Shown: positions 8,779 to 18,009 of the stretch, one piece after another | Layout of the letters: each line of letters opens with the position of its first letter | Position numbering within the stretch: the stretch's first letter is position 1 | Source: Halobacteriovorax marinus | Lineage (GTDB): Bacteria > Bdellovibrionota > Bacteriovoracia > Bacteriovoracales > Bacteriovoracaceae | Assembly: GCA_002163155.1 (NCBI GenBank) | Contig: MAAO01000004.1 | Location: forward strand, 310,001-374,000 | Length of the DNA: 64,000 nt | Direction of reading: 5' to 3' | Notes under the pieces: model-generated | Told to the model about the DNA's origin: nothing | Seen by the model: only the letters and a program-made list of their open reading frames with translations | Database searches by the model: none | Translations under genes and position numbers: made by a program

Positions 8779-9453
8779 ATGGGTGAAAAAATGCATGTAA
8801 CTATCGTAGACGATGTTCAAGACAATCTCTTGAGCTACAAAGAACTTTTAGAAGCAAATTTTAATCTCGAGCTTATCCAAAATCCCCTCGAACTTCTTGG
8901 GTATTTAAGTACGGCCAAAACTGACCTAGTCCTCCTAGACCTTCATATGCCAAATATGAACGGATTTGAGCTCTACGGAAAATTCAGAGACACACATCCA
9001 GAAGTTCCAGTGATCTTCCTTACGGGTGATCCTTCTGAAGAAGTCGTGGTTCAAGGAATGGATTTAGGATGTGACGATTTCATCGTTAAGCCTGTTTCTT
9101 TAAATGAGTTAGTCGCAAGAATCAAAAACAAGATTCAAACAAAACAGGGAACGAGAGAAGTTGAAGACAAAATCTCTTTTGGTGACTTTATTCTTCACAC
9201 TGAAATTCAGATGGCACAAGTTGGTGAAAAGAAAATCCAACTAACTCCAATTGAATTCAAAATCATTCACCTACTCTCTAAGAGTCCTAATAAGATCTTT
9301 AGTAGAGAATACATTACAAACCTTCTATGGCCTAATGTACACGTTCAAAACCAAAATATAGACACACACCTTTCTAACCTTAGAAAGAAACTGAGACCGT
9401 TTTCTCAGTATATAAAGACGATTAAATCACGTGGTTATATTCTCAGAATATAG
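8779..9453 (+). CDS. OmpR-type DNA-binding response regulator
   Basis: This is a two-domain regulator. The receiver (1-120) has the acidic pair D11/D12, phosphoacceptor D54 in LLDLHMPNM, T82 and K104-P105. The winged-helix domain (about 130-224) contains LTPIEFKIIHLL and the recognition region NIDTHLSNLRKKL, ending in the wing SRGYILRI. GGAG lies 8 nt upstream of the ATG at 8779, which favours it over the internal ATG four codons later. It stands alone between a promoter and a terminator, with no kinase nearby. It is a diverged paralogue of the regulator at 45735-46403. Confidence 0.9.
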   Translation: MGEKMHVTIVDDVQDNLLSYKELLEANFNLELIQNPLELLGYLSTAKTDLVLLDLHMPNMNGFELYGKFRDTHPEVPVIFLTGDPSEEVVVQGMDLGCDDFIVKPVSLNELVARIKNKIQTKQGTREVEDKISFGDFILHTEIQMAQVGEKKIQLTPIEFKIIHLLSKSPNKIFSREYITNLLWPNVHVQNQNIDTHLSNLRKKLRPFSQYIKTIKSRGYILRI

Positions 9454-9486
9454 TCAGGTATTAATAAAATCTCTTTAATTTCCTAT

Positions 9487-9516
9487 TGTAGCAGAGAACC
9501 TTCTCTGCTACATTTT
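9487..9516 (+). terminator. intrinsic terminator
   Basis: TGTAGCAGAGAA and TTCTCTGCTACA form a perfect 12-base inverted repeat separated by CC, so the real loop is at least 4 nt. It is followed by TTTT, 34 bp after the regulator gene. Confidence 0.9.
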
Positions 9517-9554
9517 ACCTAATCTAACATTCATAATTATTCACGGAGGAATAG

Positions 9555-10016
9555 ATGAAAAAGTTACTTTTTGCTACCGTTATTGGTGGGTTATTTTCAG
9601 CAACAGTTTCTGCTGCTTCTTACCAAGCACAAGGTTGTGGTCTTGGTTCAACACTTTTTACAGATGGTTCTAGTTTAGTTCACCAAACGCTTGGTGCTAT
9701 AACTAACGGTCTACTTAGTAATAACACTTTTGGAATGATTTCTGGTACATCAAATTGCGAACTTGATGGTGCAGGAGGAATGGCGAATGCAGTTTTTATT
9801 AAAGCTAACAAAGTTGCCCTTTCTAATGACATTGCTCGCGGACAAGGTGCCACCCTAGCTTCACTTTCAAGAATGTACGGATGTACAAACTTAAAAGCGA
9901 TTGGTTCAACTCTTCAAAAAAATTATAAAACTATTTTTTCTGAAACAAATGTTCAACCAACTCAAATTGATATGAGTATCAGAAATATCATCGAAGAAAA
10001 CAAAGCTTGTATCTAA
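9555..10016 (+). CDS. secreted DUF3015 family protein
   Basis: This is an exported small protein with signal peptide MKKLLFATVIGGLFSATVSA. The mature start QGCGLGSTLF and the following TLGAITNGLLSNNTFGMISGT are the hallmark of DUF3015 (GCGLG near the N-terminus, then an NG.SGN.TF-like motif). It has four or five cysteines. The function is unknown; members are periplasmic or secreted proteins of diverse proteobacteria. GGAGG precedes the ATG by 6 nt, predicting strong translation. Terminators flank the gene on both sides, so it forms a single-gene unit. Confidence 0.8.
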   Translation: MKKLLFATVIGGLFSATVSAASYQAQGCGLGSTLFTDGSSLVHQTLGAITNGLLSNNTFGMISGTSNCELDGAGGMANAVFIKANKVALSNDIARGQGATLASLSRMYGCTNLKAIGSTLQKNYKTIFSETNVQPTQIDMSIRNIIEENKACI

Positions 10017-10034
10017 CAAACATATGATTTTATG

Positions 10035-10066
10035 CACTGGAAGCTTTAAGTTTCCAGTGTTAGTCT
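10035..10066 (+). terminator. probable intrinsic terminator of the DUF3015 gene
   Basis: CACTGGAA (10035-10042) pairs with TTCCAGTG (10052-10059), followed by a moderately T-rich stretch. It lies immediately before the start of the DUF4105 gene. Confidence 0.7.
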
Positions 10067-10073
10067 TTTCCTT

Positions 10074-11975
10074 ATGTTCAAACTCATCTTAATCTTATTT
10101 CTTTCATTTTCAGCTTTTGCAAAAGTTCCCTCAAACATTCTAGTGAAAGTTAATAAATCAAAAATCTATCAACATAAAATCTGGCACAATCTCATGCACT
10201 ACAAACCTTCTTTTTTTGGAGGTTATGAAAGTGAAGCCGATGGTGAAGAGTTCTTCTTTCATAAGAAAGGAAAGGAATTTCCCAAACTTGAACTTATTGC
10301 AAACTTAGAAGCCTTTTATTCGAGTACTTCAGAGCAAGGTAGCGATAAGAGTCCACACTGCCTCTTTCCAGCAAGAGCTAGTTTTTTTAAACGCCTCAAA
10401 CTCATCTCGCCGTCCCAAACGGCAGAAACTTGCCCAAAGTATGAAAGATTTCAAAGAAAGATATCAGCAAAGTCAGTCTCAATAGTCTTCTCTTCTTACT
10501 TTCTAGATACTCCGGCCTCAGCATTTGGTCACACTCTTATGAGATTAAATAAAGAAATCAGAACAACAGATGAAGATGATAGAAATTATGAACTTCTAGA
10601 CTATGCCGTCAATTACTCAGCGAGTGTCACTACAAGTAATCCCTTTCTCTATGGACTTATGGGAATGATAGGAGGCTTCAAAGGTGAGTTCGCGGCTATC
10701 CCCTATTTTTACAAAGTAAGAGAATATAATGATTACGAATCGAGAGACCTGTGGAGTTATGATTTAAACCTCACGCAAAATGAAGTTGATATGGTTGTTG
10801 CCCACATCTGGGAAATGGGTCAGACCTATTTTAGATATTACTATTTAACAGAAAATTGTTCCTATCACATGCTTGGACTTTTAGATGTTGCTAATGAAAA
10901 CTGGAACCTAAGTAAGAGAAATCCAAGTATTGTTATTCCTGTTGATACTATAAAAACGCTAAAAGAAACTCCAAACCTTATTCGAAGAATTAGTTATAGA
11001 CCTTCCAAATTAAAAAAGGCAAAACAATCAATTAGACGTTTAAATAAATCAGAAACTGAACTCTTTAAGAGTGTGGTATCAACTTTCTCAGCAAGCCCTC
11101 TTGTGAAACAAACAAACGCAACCAAAGCGAAAGTCTTAGATGCAGCAATTGAATTTCTCGACTACAAATATAGTAAGGAAGTCCTACTAGAGAAAAAAGA
11201 GACTATGAAATGGAAGCAAGAGTTACTCATTGCAAGAAGCGAAACAGGAATAGTCTCCAATGAAGAAGTCATTAATCTTCCTGAGAATGAAAGACCTGAC
11301 CTTGGACATGGCCCAAGAAGACTAATGATATCCACAGGAATTGATAACCTATCAGGAAGTTATCAAACACTCTCATTTAGATTCGCACTCCATGATTTCT
11401 ATGATCCCCTCACGGGACAAAACCCTCAAGCGACTATGGAAATGGGAGATCTAAAACTTAGATATTATAAGAGAAATAAATTGAAAAGTAATTCATCAAA
11501 ACTCATACTTGAACGATTCAACCTTGTTAATGTTGTAAACCTAAGCCCAGTGAAACAGTTCTTTACCAATCTTTCGTGGCGTTTTAATTTAGGTACCAAA
11601 GTCATACAAGATTCAGGATGCGATCATTGTCTCGCTCCAGGTTTTCAATATGGAGCGGGTTTATCTTATTTATCAAATTTTATTAAAAGTTATTTATTCG
11701 CTACGACAGAACTAGACATTCATAGAGAACTCTCAAAAGAAAATATACGTCTAGGAATTGGGCCTGAAATGAATTTTATCATTAGTCCTTTGCAAAATCT
11801 TAATTTTGGAATATTTGCAGATTATAAGTGGCGCTTCCCAGCTCATGTAAAGAAAACGTATTCATACGGATCTAGACTTAGGTATTCTTTTGTAAAGAAC
11901 TTAGCAGTAGATTTAAGATATCAAAAATATACAAGAAACTGGAATAGTGAATTGGCTCTTGCTTTTTACTATTAA
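10074..11975 (+). CDS. DUF4105 (Lnb-like) envelope protein with C-terminal barrel
   Basis: This is a secreted protein of 633 residues. After a signal peptide (FKLILILFLSFSAFA) it has a DUF4105/Lnb N-terminal periplasmic domain at roughly 145-290, recognised by FLDTPASAFGHTLMR, LLDYAVNYSA and LTENCSYHMLGLL (a papain-like fold with conserved His and Cys). The last 200 residues are alternating amphipathic strands ending in ELALAFYY, the terminal-aromatic pattern of outer-membrane beta-barrels. It is probably outer-membrane attached; the function is not established. No Shine-Dalgarno is visible before the ATG. It converges with the SLT-like lipoprotein gene, overlapping by 4 bp. Confidence 0.78.
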   Translation: MFKLILILFLSFSAFAKVPSNILVKVNKSKIYQHKIWHNLMHYKPSFFGGYESEADGEEFFFHKKGKEFPKLELIANLEAFYSSTSEQGSDKSPHCLFPARASFFKRLKLISPSQTAETCPKYERFQRKISAKSVSIVFSSYFLDTPASAFGHTLMRLNKEIRTTDEDDRNYELLDYAVNYSASVTTSNPFLYGLMGMIGGFKGEFAAIPYFYKVREYNDYESRDLWSYDLNLTQNEVDMVVAHIWEMGQTYFRYYYLTENCSYHMLGLLDVANENWNLSKRNPSIVIPVDTIKTLKETPNLIRRISYRPSKLKKAKQSIRRLNKSETELFKSVVSTFSASPLVKQTNATKAKVLDAAIEFLDYKYSKEVLLEKKETMKWKQELLIARSETGIVSNEEVINLPENERPDLGHGPRRLMISTGIDNLSGSYQTLSFRFALHDFYDPLTGQNPQATMEMGDLKLRYYKRNKLKSNSSKLILERFNLVNVVNLSPVKQFFTNLSWRFNLGTKVIQDSGCDHCLAPGFQYGAGLSYLSNFIKSYLFATTELDIHRELSKENIRLGIGPEMNFIISPLQNLNFGIFADYKWRFPAHVKKTYSYGSRLRYSFVKNLAVDLRYQKYTRNWNSELALAFYY

Positions 11976-12643
11976 AAGCAAGACGGAATTATTTCATTCA
12001 CTCTCTTATTAAAGAAAGTAATGACTTTATTTTTCATTTTAACTCTTGTTAATACTGACCAATAGAACATTGATTTAGGAAAAAGTTCTCCACTAGGCCT
12101 TCGCTTTGATCCGGAGATTTGTTTCGCCATGACTGACATACCACATGAGAGATTATTTTCTGGATTTAAGATTGTAGTTCTATTCAGTTCACAAAAATCA
12201 TAATAGTCAGAGTCATCAATACTTAATTGCAACAGCCCCTCTGAATACTTCCCCATTGAGGATTCCCAGTACCTTTCAGCGGGATTGAAACTAGACTCAA
12301 AATATGAAATTGAGGCCATGAACAGTGCCCAAAACTTCTTCTTATCCAATCTAGGAAGTACATTATAATTAGAACAATTAACTTTTCTTAGATCATATAA
12401 ATTCAAATCATCTTCTAGAAGAGAGCTATTTTGAATATCTAAAGCATCGAAAACCAACTGAGTCCATTCTGCATGCCACTGAGTACCATATTCACCAACA
12501 ACAGAAAACGATTGAGGCTTTAATTGATCGTATCCTCCTCTATCAGGAGTTGGAGTTGGCTCCACGGGGAGAAGTTTAGGGACAGTCTCCTCTGAGCAAG
12601 AGAATAGAGAGAACAATACAAAACTTAGAAGAAATACTTTCAT
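11972..12643 (-). CDS. lysozyme-fold (SLT-like) lipoprotein
   Basis: This is a predicted lipoprotein with a lytic-transglycosylase-like domain. I start it at the ATG at 12643 (MKVFLLSFVLFSLFSC, lipobox LFSC) because AAGGA sits 5 nt upstream of it. A TTG six codons earlier lacks a site and would overlap murG. FMASISYFESSFNP places the putative catalytic Glu in ESSF, and SEGLLQLSIDD matches the SLT motif E-G-L-x-Q. The C-terminal YWSVLTR-type helix is shorter than in Slt70 enzymes. If active, it would cleave the MurNAc-GlcNAc bond in the periplasm. It is encoded 10 bp downstream of a MurG-family gene, a peptidoglycan context. Confidence 0.68.
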   Translation of the reverse strand: MKVFLLSFVLFSLFSCSEETVPKLLPVEPTPTPDRGGYDQLKPQSFSVVGEYGTQWHAEWTQLVFDALDIQNSSLLEDDLNLYDLRKVNCSNYNVLPRLDKKKFWALFMASISYFESSFNPAERYWESSMGKYSEGLLQLSIDDSDYYDFCELNRTTILNPENNLSCGMSVMAKQISGSKRRPSGELFPKSMFYWSVLTRVKMKNKVITFFNKRVNEIIPSCF

Positions 12644-12653
12644 AAAATTCCTT

Positions 12654-13715
12654 TTACTCAAGAACGGCCTTTATGGCCTTTAGAATTTGTTCCGTCCCAT
12701 TTGGAAAATCATATTGTTGTTCTTCTTTTGAAGTTTTACTAAATTTTCCTATGACTTTAAGAATACTTAATTCTGCAAGTTCATCTTCACTTAGAACTAA
12801 AGAATTTAACTTATTCTTTGCTTCCATAGCATTGTGAAATTGTTCGTTCTTTTGTGCTATCTTTAAAGGAATGAGAACACTTCTTTTCTTTAAGGCCATT
12901 AACTCACAAACAGTTCCTGCCCCGGCCCTTGAAATAATAATCTCTGCAGATTTCATTATATCAATAATTTCACTACCAACAAAGGCCACAGGTAGGTAGT
13001 CAGTACTTCCAAGAGCTTCAAATTCTGAAATAAAGGCTTTTCCTACTTGATGAATAACTCGATACGACTTTAATAATTCATCTAAATCATTTTTAACTAA
13101 ATTGTTTAACAAGAGTGAGCCATTTCCTCCTCCAGTTAAAAACAAAAGAGGTTTCTCTTCTTTTAAAGAAAAGTCTTTAAAATGACTTCTATGAATCTCT
13201 CTTTCATAACATTCATCACGAAGAGGATAACCAAAATGAAAACTTTTATTTTTTGGAAAATAATTTAATGACTCTTCAAAACTTACAAAAATCTTATCAG
13301 CAAACTTTGAACAAATTTTATTCGCGAGCCCAACTCGACTCGTCTGTTCGTGAATAAAGACTTTCTTACCTGTTAATTTAGCGGCAATCACAACCGGAAC
13401 GCTGACAAAACCACCGGTAGCAAAAACTAAAGTCCGAGGAGATTTAAACAGAAAGTAGAAAAATGATTGAACAAGACCAATACCTACTTTAAAAATATCT
13501 ATAAAATTTTGAAAAGAGAAATAACGTCTTAACTTTCCCGTTGTAATAGGCTTATAGCAAACATCGTACTCAGCTATTAAAGAACGCTCGATACTGTCTC
13601 GTCCTCCGACATATGAAACTTGCCACTCAGTAGTTGCTTGAATTTTCTTTATCAAAGTAATAGCCGGCATGACGTGGCCACCACTTCCGCCGCCAGTAAA
13701 AATAATTTTTTCCAC
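12654..13715 (-). CDS. murG: MurG-family N-acetylglucosaminyltransferase
   Basis: This is a GT28 glycosyltransferase that transfers GlcNAc from UDP-GlcNAc to lipid I to give lipid II at the inner face of the inner membrane. The N-terminal glycine-rich loop is FTGGGSGGHVMPA. The C-terminal UDP-sugar site is SRAGAGTVCELMA, followed by LIPLKIAQKNEQFHNA. I start it at GTG 13715, 8 nt after GGAG; a TTG four codons earlier overlaps that ribosome site. It is not in a dcw (mur-fts) cluster here, so it may be a relocated murG or a second MurG-like enzyme. At 353 residues it is normal for the family. Confidence 0.85.
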   Translation of the reverse strand: MEKIIFTGGGSGGHVMPAITLIKKIQATTEWQVSYVGGRDSIERSLIAEYDVCYKPITTGKLRRYFSFQNFIDIFKVGIGLVQSFFYFLFKSPRTLVFATGGFVSVPVVIAAKLTGKKVFIHEQTSRVGLANKICSKFADKIFVSFEESLNYFPKNKSFHFGYPLRDECYEREIHRSHFKDFSLKEEKPLLFLTGGGNGSLLLNNLVKNDLDELLKSYRVIHQVGKAFISEFEALGSTDYLPVAFVGSEIIDIMKSAEIIISRAGAGTVCELMALKKRSVLIPLKIAQKNEQFHNAMEAKNKLNSLVLSEDELAELSILKVIGKFSKTSKEEQQYDFPNGTEQILKAIKAVLE

Positions 13716-13849
13716 TTTAATCTCCAAAAGTATTAATCCATCTTAGAGAACTTTTTTCCTATCAACAATTATTACTTCAAATATTTCTCAAGTTTCTTCT
13801 CAACTAAATCGAAATAGACGTTAAGAACTCATTTAATTAGGAGATAAAT

Positions 13850-14653
13850 ATGAAAAGAATCATTACTTTAATGACTTTAATTTGTATGGCACCCACAATG
13901 GCCGATTTTAAGACCGTCAAAGTCTCTGGCTTTACAGGTTCCTACGACAAGCCAGACGGATCAGCAACAGCAACAGAGCTCGTTATACCTTCGGCTAAGA
14001 ACACACAGATTGAAATTAAACTCACAGGCATTGAAAACGGCTACCTATTGACCTACGGAGATCAAGAATTTACTTTTGAAAACCCTCCGGCCTTCATTAA
14101 TGACTTACAAGATGGTACCTGGAGTAATGTAAATTACTCAACTATTGGAAAAAATCTCTCTTCATCAATTAATAGTCTCTATACGAATCTTGATGATTCG
14201 AGCATGAGCTTGAATAATTTCAGTCTGCAATGTAGTGAGTCTAGATTTTTTGAAAATTATGGTATTCAGATTATCGATGGCTGCTTAAAGAATGGGAAGA
14301 TTCAATTAAAGTACCTTAAAAGTACAACTTCTAGAAAGATTCTCAATATTCTTGATGAAGTTCCTGAATTCTTAGGTGTATATGCCAATGATACAATTGT
14401 TAAAGATGCTAAATTAACAATAAACAATCATAAGTTCAGTTTTGTTGGAAAAATACAAATGGGAATGAGTGCGAAAGTTAAAATCTCTGGCCACTCTGAG
14501 TATCAAAAAGAAAATAATAGAATTGCGATTCGTATAGATAAGGCCAAAGCGAGTTTTATTAATATTAAGAATAAAATTTTTGAAGAATTAAAGAAGTCGG
14601 AATCAGATACAATGAAAGTGAAGAAGCCCTATATATACCTATTACTTAAATAA
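13850..14653 (+). CDS. secreted hypothetical protein
   Basis: This is an exported protein of unknown function. The signal peptide is MKRIITLMTLICMAPTMA, cleaved before DFKT, with AGGAG 7 nt upstream. The mature part is rich in beta-strand-like segments; the C-terminal half (IQMGMSAKVKISGHSEY, IRIDKAKASFINIKNKI) faintly resembles lipid-binding LmeA/DUF2993-like proteins, but this is only a shape impression. It has two cysteines near residues 128 and 144. It converges with the HI0933-like gene with an 8-bp overlap. Confidence 0.7.
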   Translation: MKRIITLMTLICMAPTMADFKTVKVSGFTGSYDKPDGSATATELVIPSAKNTQIEIKLTGIENGYLLTYGDQEFTFENPPAFINDLQDGTWSNVNYSTIGKNLSSSINSLYTNLDDSSMSLNNFSLQCSESRFFENYGIQIIDGCLKNGKIQLKYLKSTTSRKILNILDEVPEFLGVYANDTIVKDAKLTINNHKFSFVGKIQMGMSAKVKISGHSEYQKENNRIAIRIDKAKASFINIKNKIFEELKKSESDTMKVKKPYIYLLLK

Positions 14654-15830
14654 CACTTTGGCCTGCGGCGTTTCCGGATGCCCAGGCCCATTGAAAATTA
14701 AATCCACCAAGCTCTCCAGTGACATCCATTACCTCGCCAATAAAGTAAAGTCCTTTGACAAGTCGACTCTCCATTGATTTTGACGACACTTCATCCGTAG
14801 AAACTCCACCTTTCATAACTTCTGCTTTTCTATAACCTTCAGTTCCTACAGGTTTGACACTAAAGCACTTAACATTGGTCATGATTTTAACAAGCTCTTC
14901 ATTTGTATAGTCGGCAAAATTCATAGAGAGAGAGATCTCTTGAAACTGACACCAAAACTCTACAAATTTCTTTGGTAAGCTCATCTTTAAGTAACTATCA
15001 AACGATTTCTTAGGATGCCTCTTTTTAAATCTTAATATGTCTTCAATTTCTAGTTCTGGTAGAAGATCAATACTTATACTTTCTCCGGGATTCCAATAGA
15101 GGGATATCTGAAGAATACCAGGACCACTTAGACCCTTATGCGTAAAGAGAATGTCTTCCAAAAAAGAGATCTCATCATTAGATATTTTTACTTTTAATGA
15201 GAGACCAGACAGTGCTTTGGTCTTCTTTAAAAGAGACTCATTCAATTTAAAAGGAACCAATGCAGGAGAGGGCTCTACAATTTTATGGCCAAATGATTTT
15301 GCTATTTTTAAGCCAAAATCAGTTCCTCCAATTGTAGGAATAGGAAGTCCACCAGTTGCTATGATTAAATTCCTTGCAGTAAATTCACCTAATGTTGTTA
15401 AAATACTGAATTCTTCATTTTTAGAAATTGAGTGGGCTTTACAGTTAAGAAAGATTTCCACTCCACCAGAAAGACACTCTTTTTCTAGGAGATTAACAAT
15501 TTCTCTTGCTGAAACTTTACAAAAGAGCTGACCTGCTGCTTTTTCGACATAAGAAACCTTGTATTTCTCAACTAAGTCTAAAAAATCGTAAGGGGAATAT
15601 CTTTTGAGTGCTGATTTGTGAAAGTGTATATTTGAAGATTTAAAATTATTAGGAGTGGCAAACAGGTTGGTGAAATTGCATCTTCCACCACCCGAAATTA
15701 GTATTTTCTTGCCTAGATTTTTGTTGCCTTCGATAAGAGCAGTTTTTAATCCTCTTTTTGAAGCTGATGAAGCGGCCATTAAACCAGCCGCTCCCCCACC
15801 AATAACGATGACATCAAATCTATTATTCAT
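14646..15830 (-). CDS. HI0933/YhiN-like FAD-dependent oxidoreductase
   Basis: This is a flavoprotein of the HI0933 (YhiN/BaiN) family. The N-terminal dinucleotide fold is DVIVIGGGAAGLMAA, and the family-specific KILISGGGRCNFTN and C-terminal GLYFIGEVMDVTGELGGFN are intact. The length of 394 is typical. The function in most bacteria is unknown; some gut homologues reduce bile-acid double bonds, which is not implied here. It lies 8 bp downstream of the DEAD-box helicase gene without an obvious Shine-Dalgarno, so it may rely on readthrough or re-initiation. Confidence 0.9.
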   Translation of the reverse strand: MNNRFDVIVIGGGAAGLMAASSASKRGLKTALIEGNKNLGKKILISGGGRCNFTNLFATPNNFKSSNIHFHKSALKRYSPYDFLDLVEKYKVSYVEKAAGQLFCKVSAREIVNLLEKECLSGGVEIFLNCKAHSISKNEEFSILTTLGEFTARNLIIATGGLPIPTIGGTDFGLKIAKSFGHKIVEPSPALVPFKLNESLLKKTKALSGLSLKVKISNDEISFLEDILFTHKGLSGPGILQISLYWNPGESISIDLLPELEIEDILRFKKRHPKKSFDSYLKMSLPKKFVEFWCQFQEISLSMNFADYTNEELVKIMTNVKCFSVKPVGTEGYRKAEVMKGGVSTDEVSSKSMESRLVKGLYFIGEVMDVTGELGGFNFQWAWASGNAAGQSVI

Positions 15831-15838
15831 ATCATTTA

Positions 15839-17755
15839 TTATCTAAAAGACCTTTGAGATCTTTCACTCGAATTTCCATTAGCTTCTGGTCTAACATTAG
15901 ATGTATTACCGTTGGTATCAGATCCTCTACTAGTTCTGAATTGACCACGGCCACCTCTAGATGGTCCTCTTTTAAAGTCATCTCTTGATGAACCGTCTCT
16001 TGATCCTTCTCTAGATCCACCTCTGTATCCGCCTCTAGAATCACTACGTGATCCACCTCTAGAATCGTTACGAGATCCACCTCTATAACCACCTCTAGAT
16101 CCACCACCGCCAGAACGACGAGCTTCTCTAGTTTCTTCGATATTTCCAGTGTGTGTACCAGCAGTTACTTTACCAGTAGCTAGAACTTTTTCTTTATGAG
16201 AATCAGCTACTTCAAAGAATGAAAATTGATCTTTTAAATCAACTCTTCTGATTTCTCTTTCATCAACACCTGTTGCCTTAGAAACAGAACTTAAAAATTC
16301 TTTAAGGTCTACACCATGGCTCTTACCAACACTTACGAAGAAGCGAGAGAATCCAGTACTATTTCTTTCTCTAGAAACTCCACGACCACCGTCTTTAGAA
16401 TTTCTATCATCTCTACCGTCTTTTCCAAGTTCGATAGTAGACTTATTAGCGTAACGATCCATGCTTGTTTTAAACATGTAAGTAAACATCATCTTCAAGA
16501 TTTTATCTTTTTCAATTTCATCCATTGATTCAGAGAAGACCTTGAAACTACTATCTAACTTTCCATCTTCATCAATACTAGTTGCAATTTTCTCTAAACG
16601 AGAAATTTCATTCGTTACTAGGTTGTTTTTAATATCTTCTACAGTTGGAAGAGTAGCAAGTTCAATTTTAGCTTTAGTAAGTCTTTCTAGCATTCTGATT
16701 CTAAACTTCTCAGAGCTATCAATAACTGTAAACGCTGCACCCTTATTACCGGCACGACCTGTTCTACCAATACGGTGAACATAAGACTCTAGATCTTGTG
16801 GAAGTCCGTAGTTAATTACGTGAGTAAGGTTATCTACATCAATCCCTCTTGCTGCAACATCAGTACAAACAAGAAGTTTAACTTTCTTCTTCTTAAAAGC
16901 TCTCATTGTAAGATCTCTTTGCATTTGAGACATGTCACCGTGAAGAGAATCAGAAGGGAACCCTCTAAAGTTGAATTCATCAGCAAGTTTCTTAGCATCT
17001 ACTTTCGTACGACAGAAAACTATTCCGTAGTAATCATTTAGAGAGTCTAAAATTCTACAAACTGCTTCACCAAGGTTTCCTCTTTTAATGAGGAAATATT
17101 TTTGGTCAATATTTTCGTTACTTAGAGTTTTCTTTTCAATTTTGATAATCTCAGGCTTAACAAGGTAAGTTTGAATAAGTCTTAAGATTTGGTTTGGCAT
17201 TGTTGCTGAGTACATCCAAGTCTTCTTGTTCTCACCTAGAGAAGAAAGAATTGTTTTAACATCATCAATGAATCCCATATCAAGCATTTCATCAGCTTCA
17301 TCTAGAACTGCAAGATTTGCACTTTCTAATCTTAAACATCCTCTTTTAATAAGATCAAGTACACGTCCAGGAGTACCTACTACAACCTGTACTCCACCTC
17401 TTTTAAGTGCTCTAATTTGACCGTCAAGAGGAACTCCTCCGTAAACCGAGAGAGTTTTAACAGAATTGTATCTACAAAATGAATTCATCTCTTCACATAT
17501 TTGATTTGCTAGCTCTCTAGTAGGGCTTAGTACAATTGCTTGTACTGTTCTAGCTTTACTGTCAATTTTAGCAAGTAGTGGAAGAGAAAAGGCAGCAGTT
17601 TTACCTGTACCTGTTTGGGCCTGACCTACGAAATCTACATCTTTTTCTAAAAGAAGAGGAATTGCTTTCTCTTGAATTTCTGTTGGTTCTGTATAGCCTT
17701 TGTTTTCGAGCGCACGAAGTAAAGACTCCGGAAGATTTAAGTCACTAAAGTTCAT
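15839..17755 (-). CDS. DEAD-box RNA helicase with DbpA-like domain and RGG tail
   Basis: This is an ATP-dependent RNA helicase of the DeaD/CsdA type. Residues 1-370 carry the Q motif, GQAQTGTGKTAAF (motif I), PTRELA, DEADEMLD (motif II), SATMP (III) and HRIGRTGRAG (VI). An approximately 470-545 segment (FFVSVGKSHGVDLKEFL) matches the DbpA RNA-binding RRM-like domain. The last 80 residues are an RGG/SR-rich low-complexity tail of GGYRGGSR-type repeats. It is likely involved in ribosome assembly or cold adaptation. AAGGTGA precedes the ATG, with a 250-bp upstream intergenic region, which could hold a regulated leader. Confidence 0.95.
   Translation of the reverse strand: MNFSDLNLPESLLRALENKGYTEPTEIQEKAIPLLLEKDVDFVGQAQTGTGKTAAFSLPLLAKIDSKARTVQAIVLSPTRELANQICEEMNSFCRYNSVKTLSVYGGVPLDGQIRALKRGGVQVVVGTPGRVLDLIKRGCLRLESANLAVLDEADEMLDMGFIDDVKTILSSLGENKKTWMYSATMPNQILRLIQTYLVKPEIIKIEKKTLSNENIDQKYFLIKRGNLGEAVCRILDSLNDYYGIVFCRTKVDAKKLADEFNFRGFPSDSLHGDMSQMQRDLTMRAFKKKKVKLLVCTDVAARGIDVDNLTHVINYGLPQDLESYVHRIGRTGRAGNKGAAFTVIDSSEKFRIRMLERLTKAKIELATLPTVEDIKNNLVTNEISRLEKIATSIDEDGKLDSSFKVFSESMDEIEKDKILKMMFTYMFKTSMDRYANKSTIELGKDGRDDRNSKDGGRGVSRERNSTGFSRFFVSVGKSHGVDLKEFLSSVSKATGVDEREIRRVDLKDQFSFFEVADSHKEKVLATGKVTAGTHTGNIEETREARRSGGGGSRGGYRGGSRNDSRGGSRSDSRGGYRGGSREGSRDGSSRDDFKRGPSRGGRGQFRTSRGSDTNGNTSNVRPEANGNSSERSQRSFR
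15950..16120 (-). repeat. imperfect codon repeat encoding the RGG/SR tail
   Basis: The coding DNA repeats a GGTGGATCTAGAGGTGG-like unit with variations, giving arginine-, glycine- and serine-rich protein. The repeat creates a long valine/aspartate-rich shadow frame that is not a gene. Confidence 0.8.
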
Positions 17756-18009
17756 TATTCACCTTTTTTTGTTGCTCAGGTTTATAATGTTTTAGTAACG
17801 TTAATCGATTTAAAACAAAGATTCTTCGTTGTTCTAAATCACGCAGATGTCATTATTAACCTGATATATTAATTAGTTGTGTTTATATAGGCTCTTTTGG
17901 TGCCAAGGGCCAGAGAAATGAAAAATATTCAATAACTTACCGTTGTTTAGTTACGTGAATTCAGTAGGTTGAATATATTTTGATTGTTTTTTAGTTCAAC
18001 TTTTTTAGA
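17756..18009. other. 254-bp intergenic region upstream of the DEAD-box helicase
   Basis: This AT-rich DNA separates the REC-CheX gene from the helicase gene on the same strand. I see no open frame with a ribosome site. A weak GTTGAA...TTCAAC inverted repeat follows the REC-CheX stop. The rest may be the helicase leader; no riboswitch family is recognisable. Confidence 0.5.

Noticed and set aside
15950-16120. Repeated units resembling a CRISPR array or minisatellite
   Set aside because: The units have no constant spacers, are in frame with the helicase gene and encode its RGG/SR tail. The valine-rich antiphase frame here is a shadow of the repeat.
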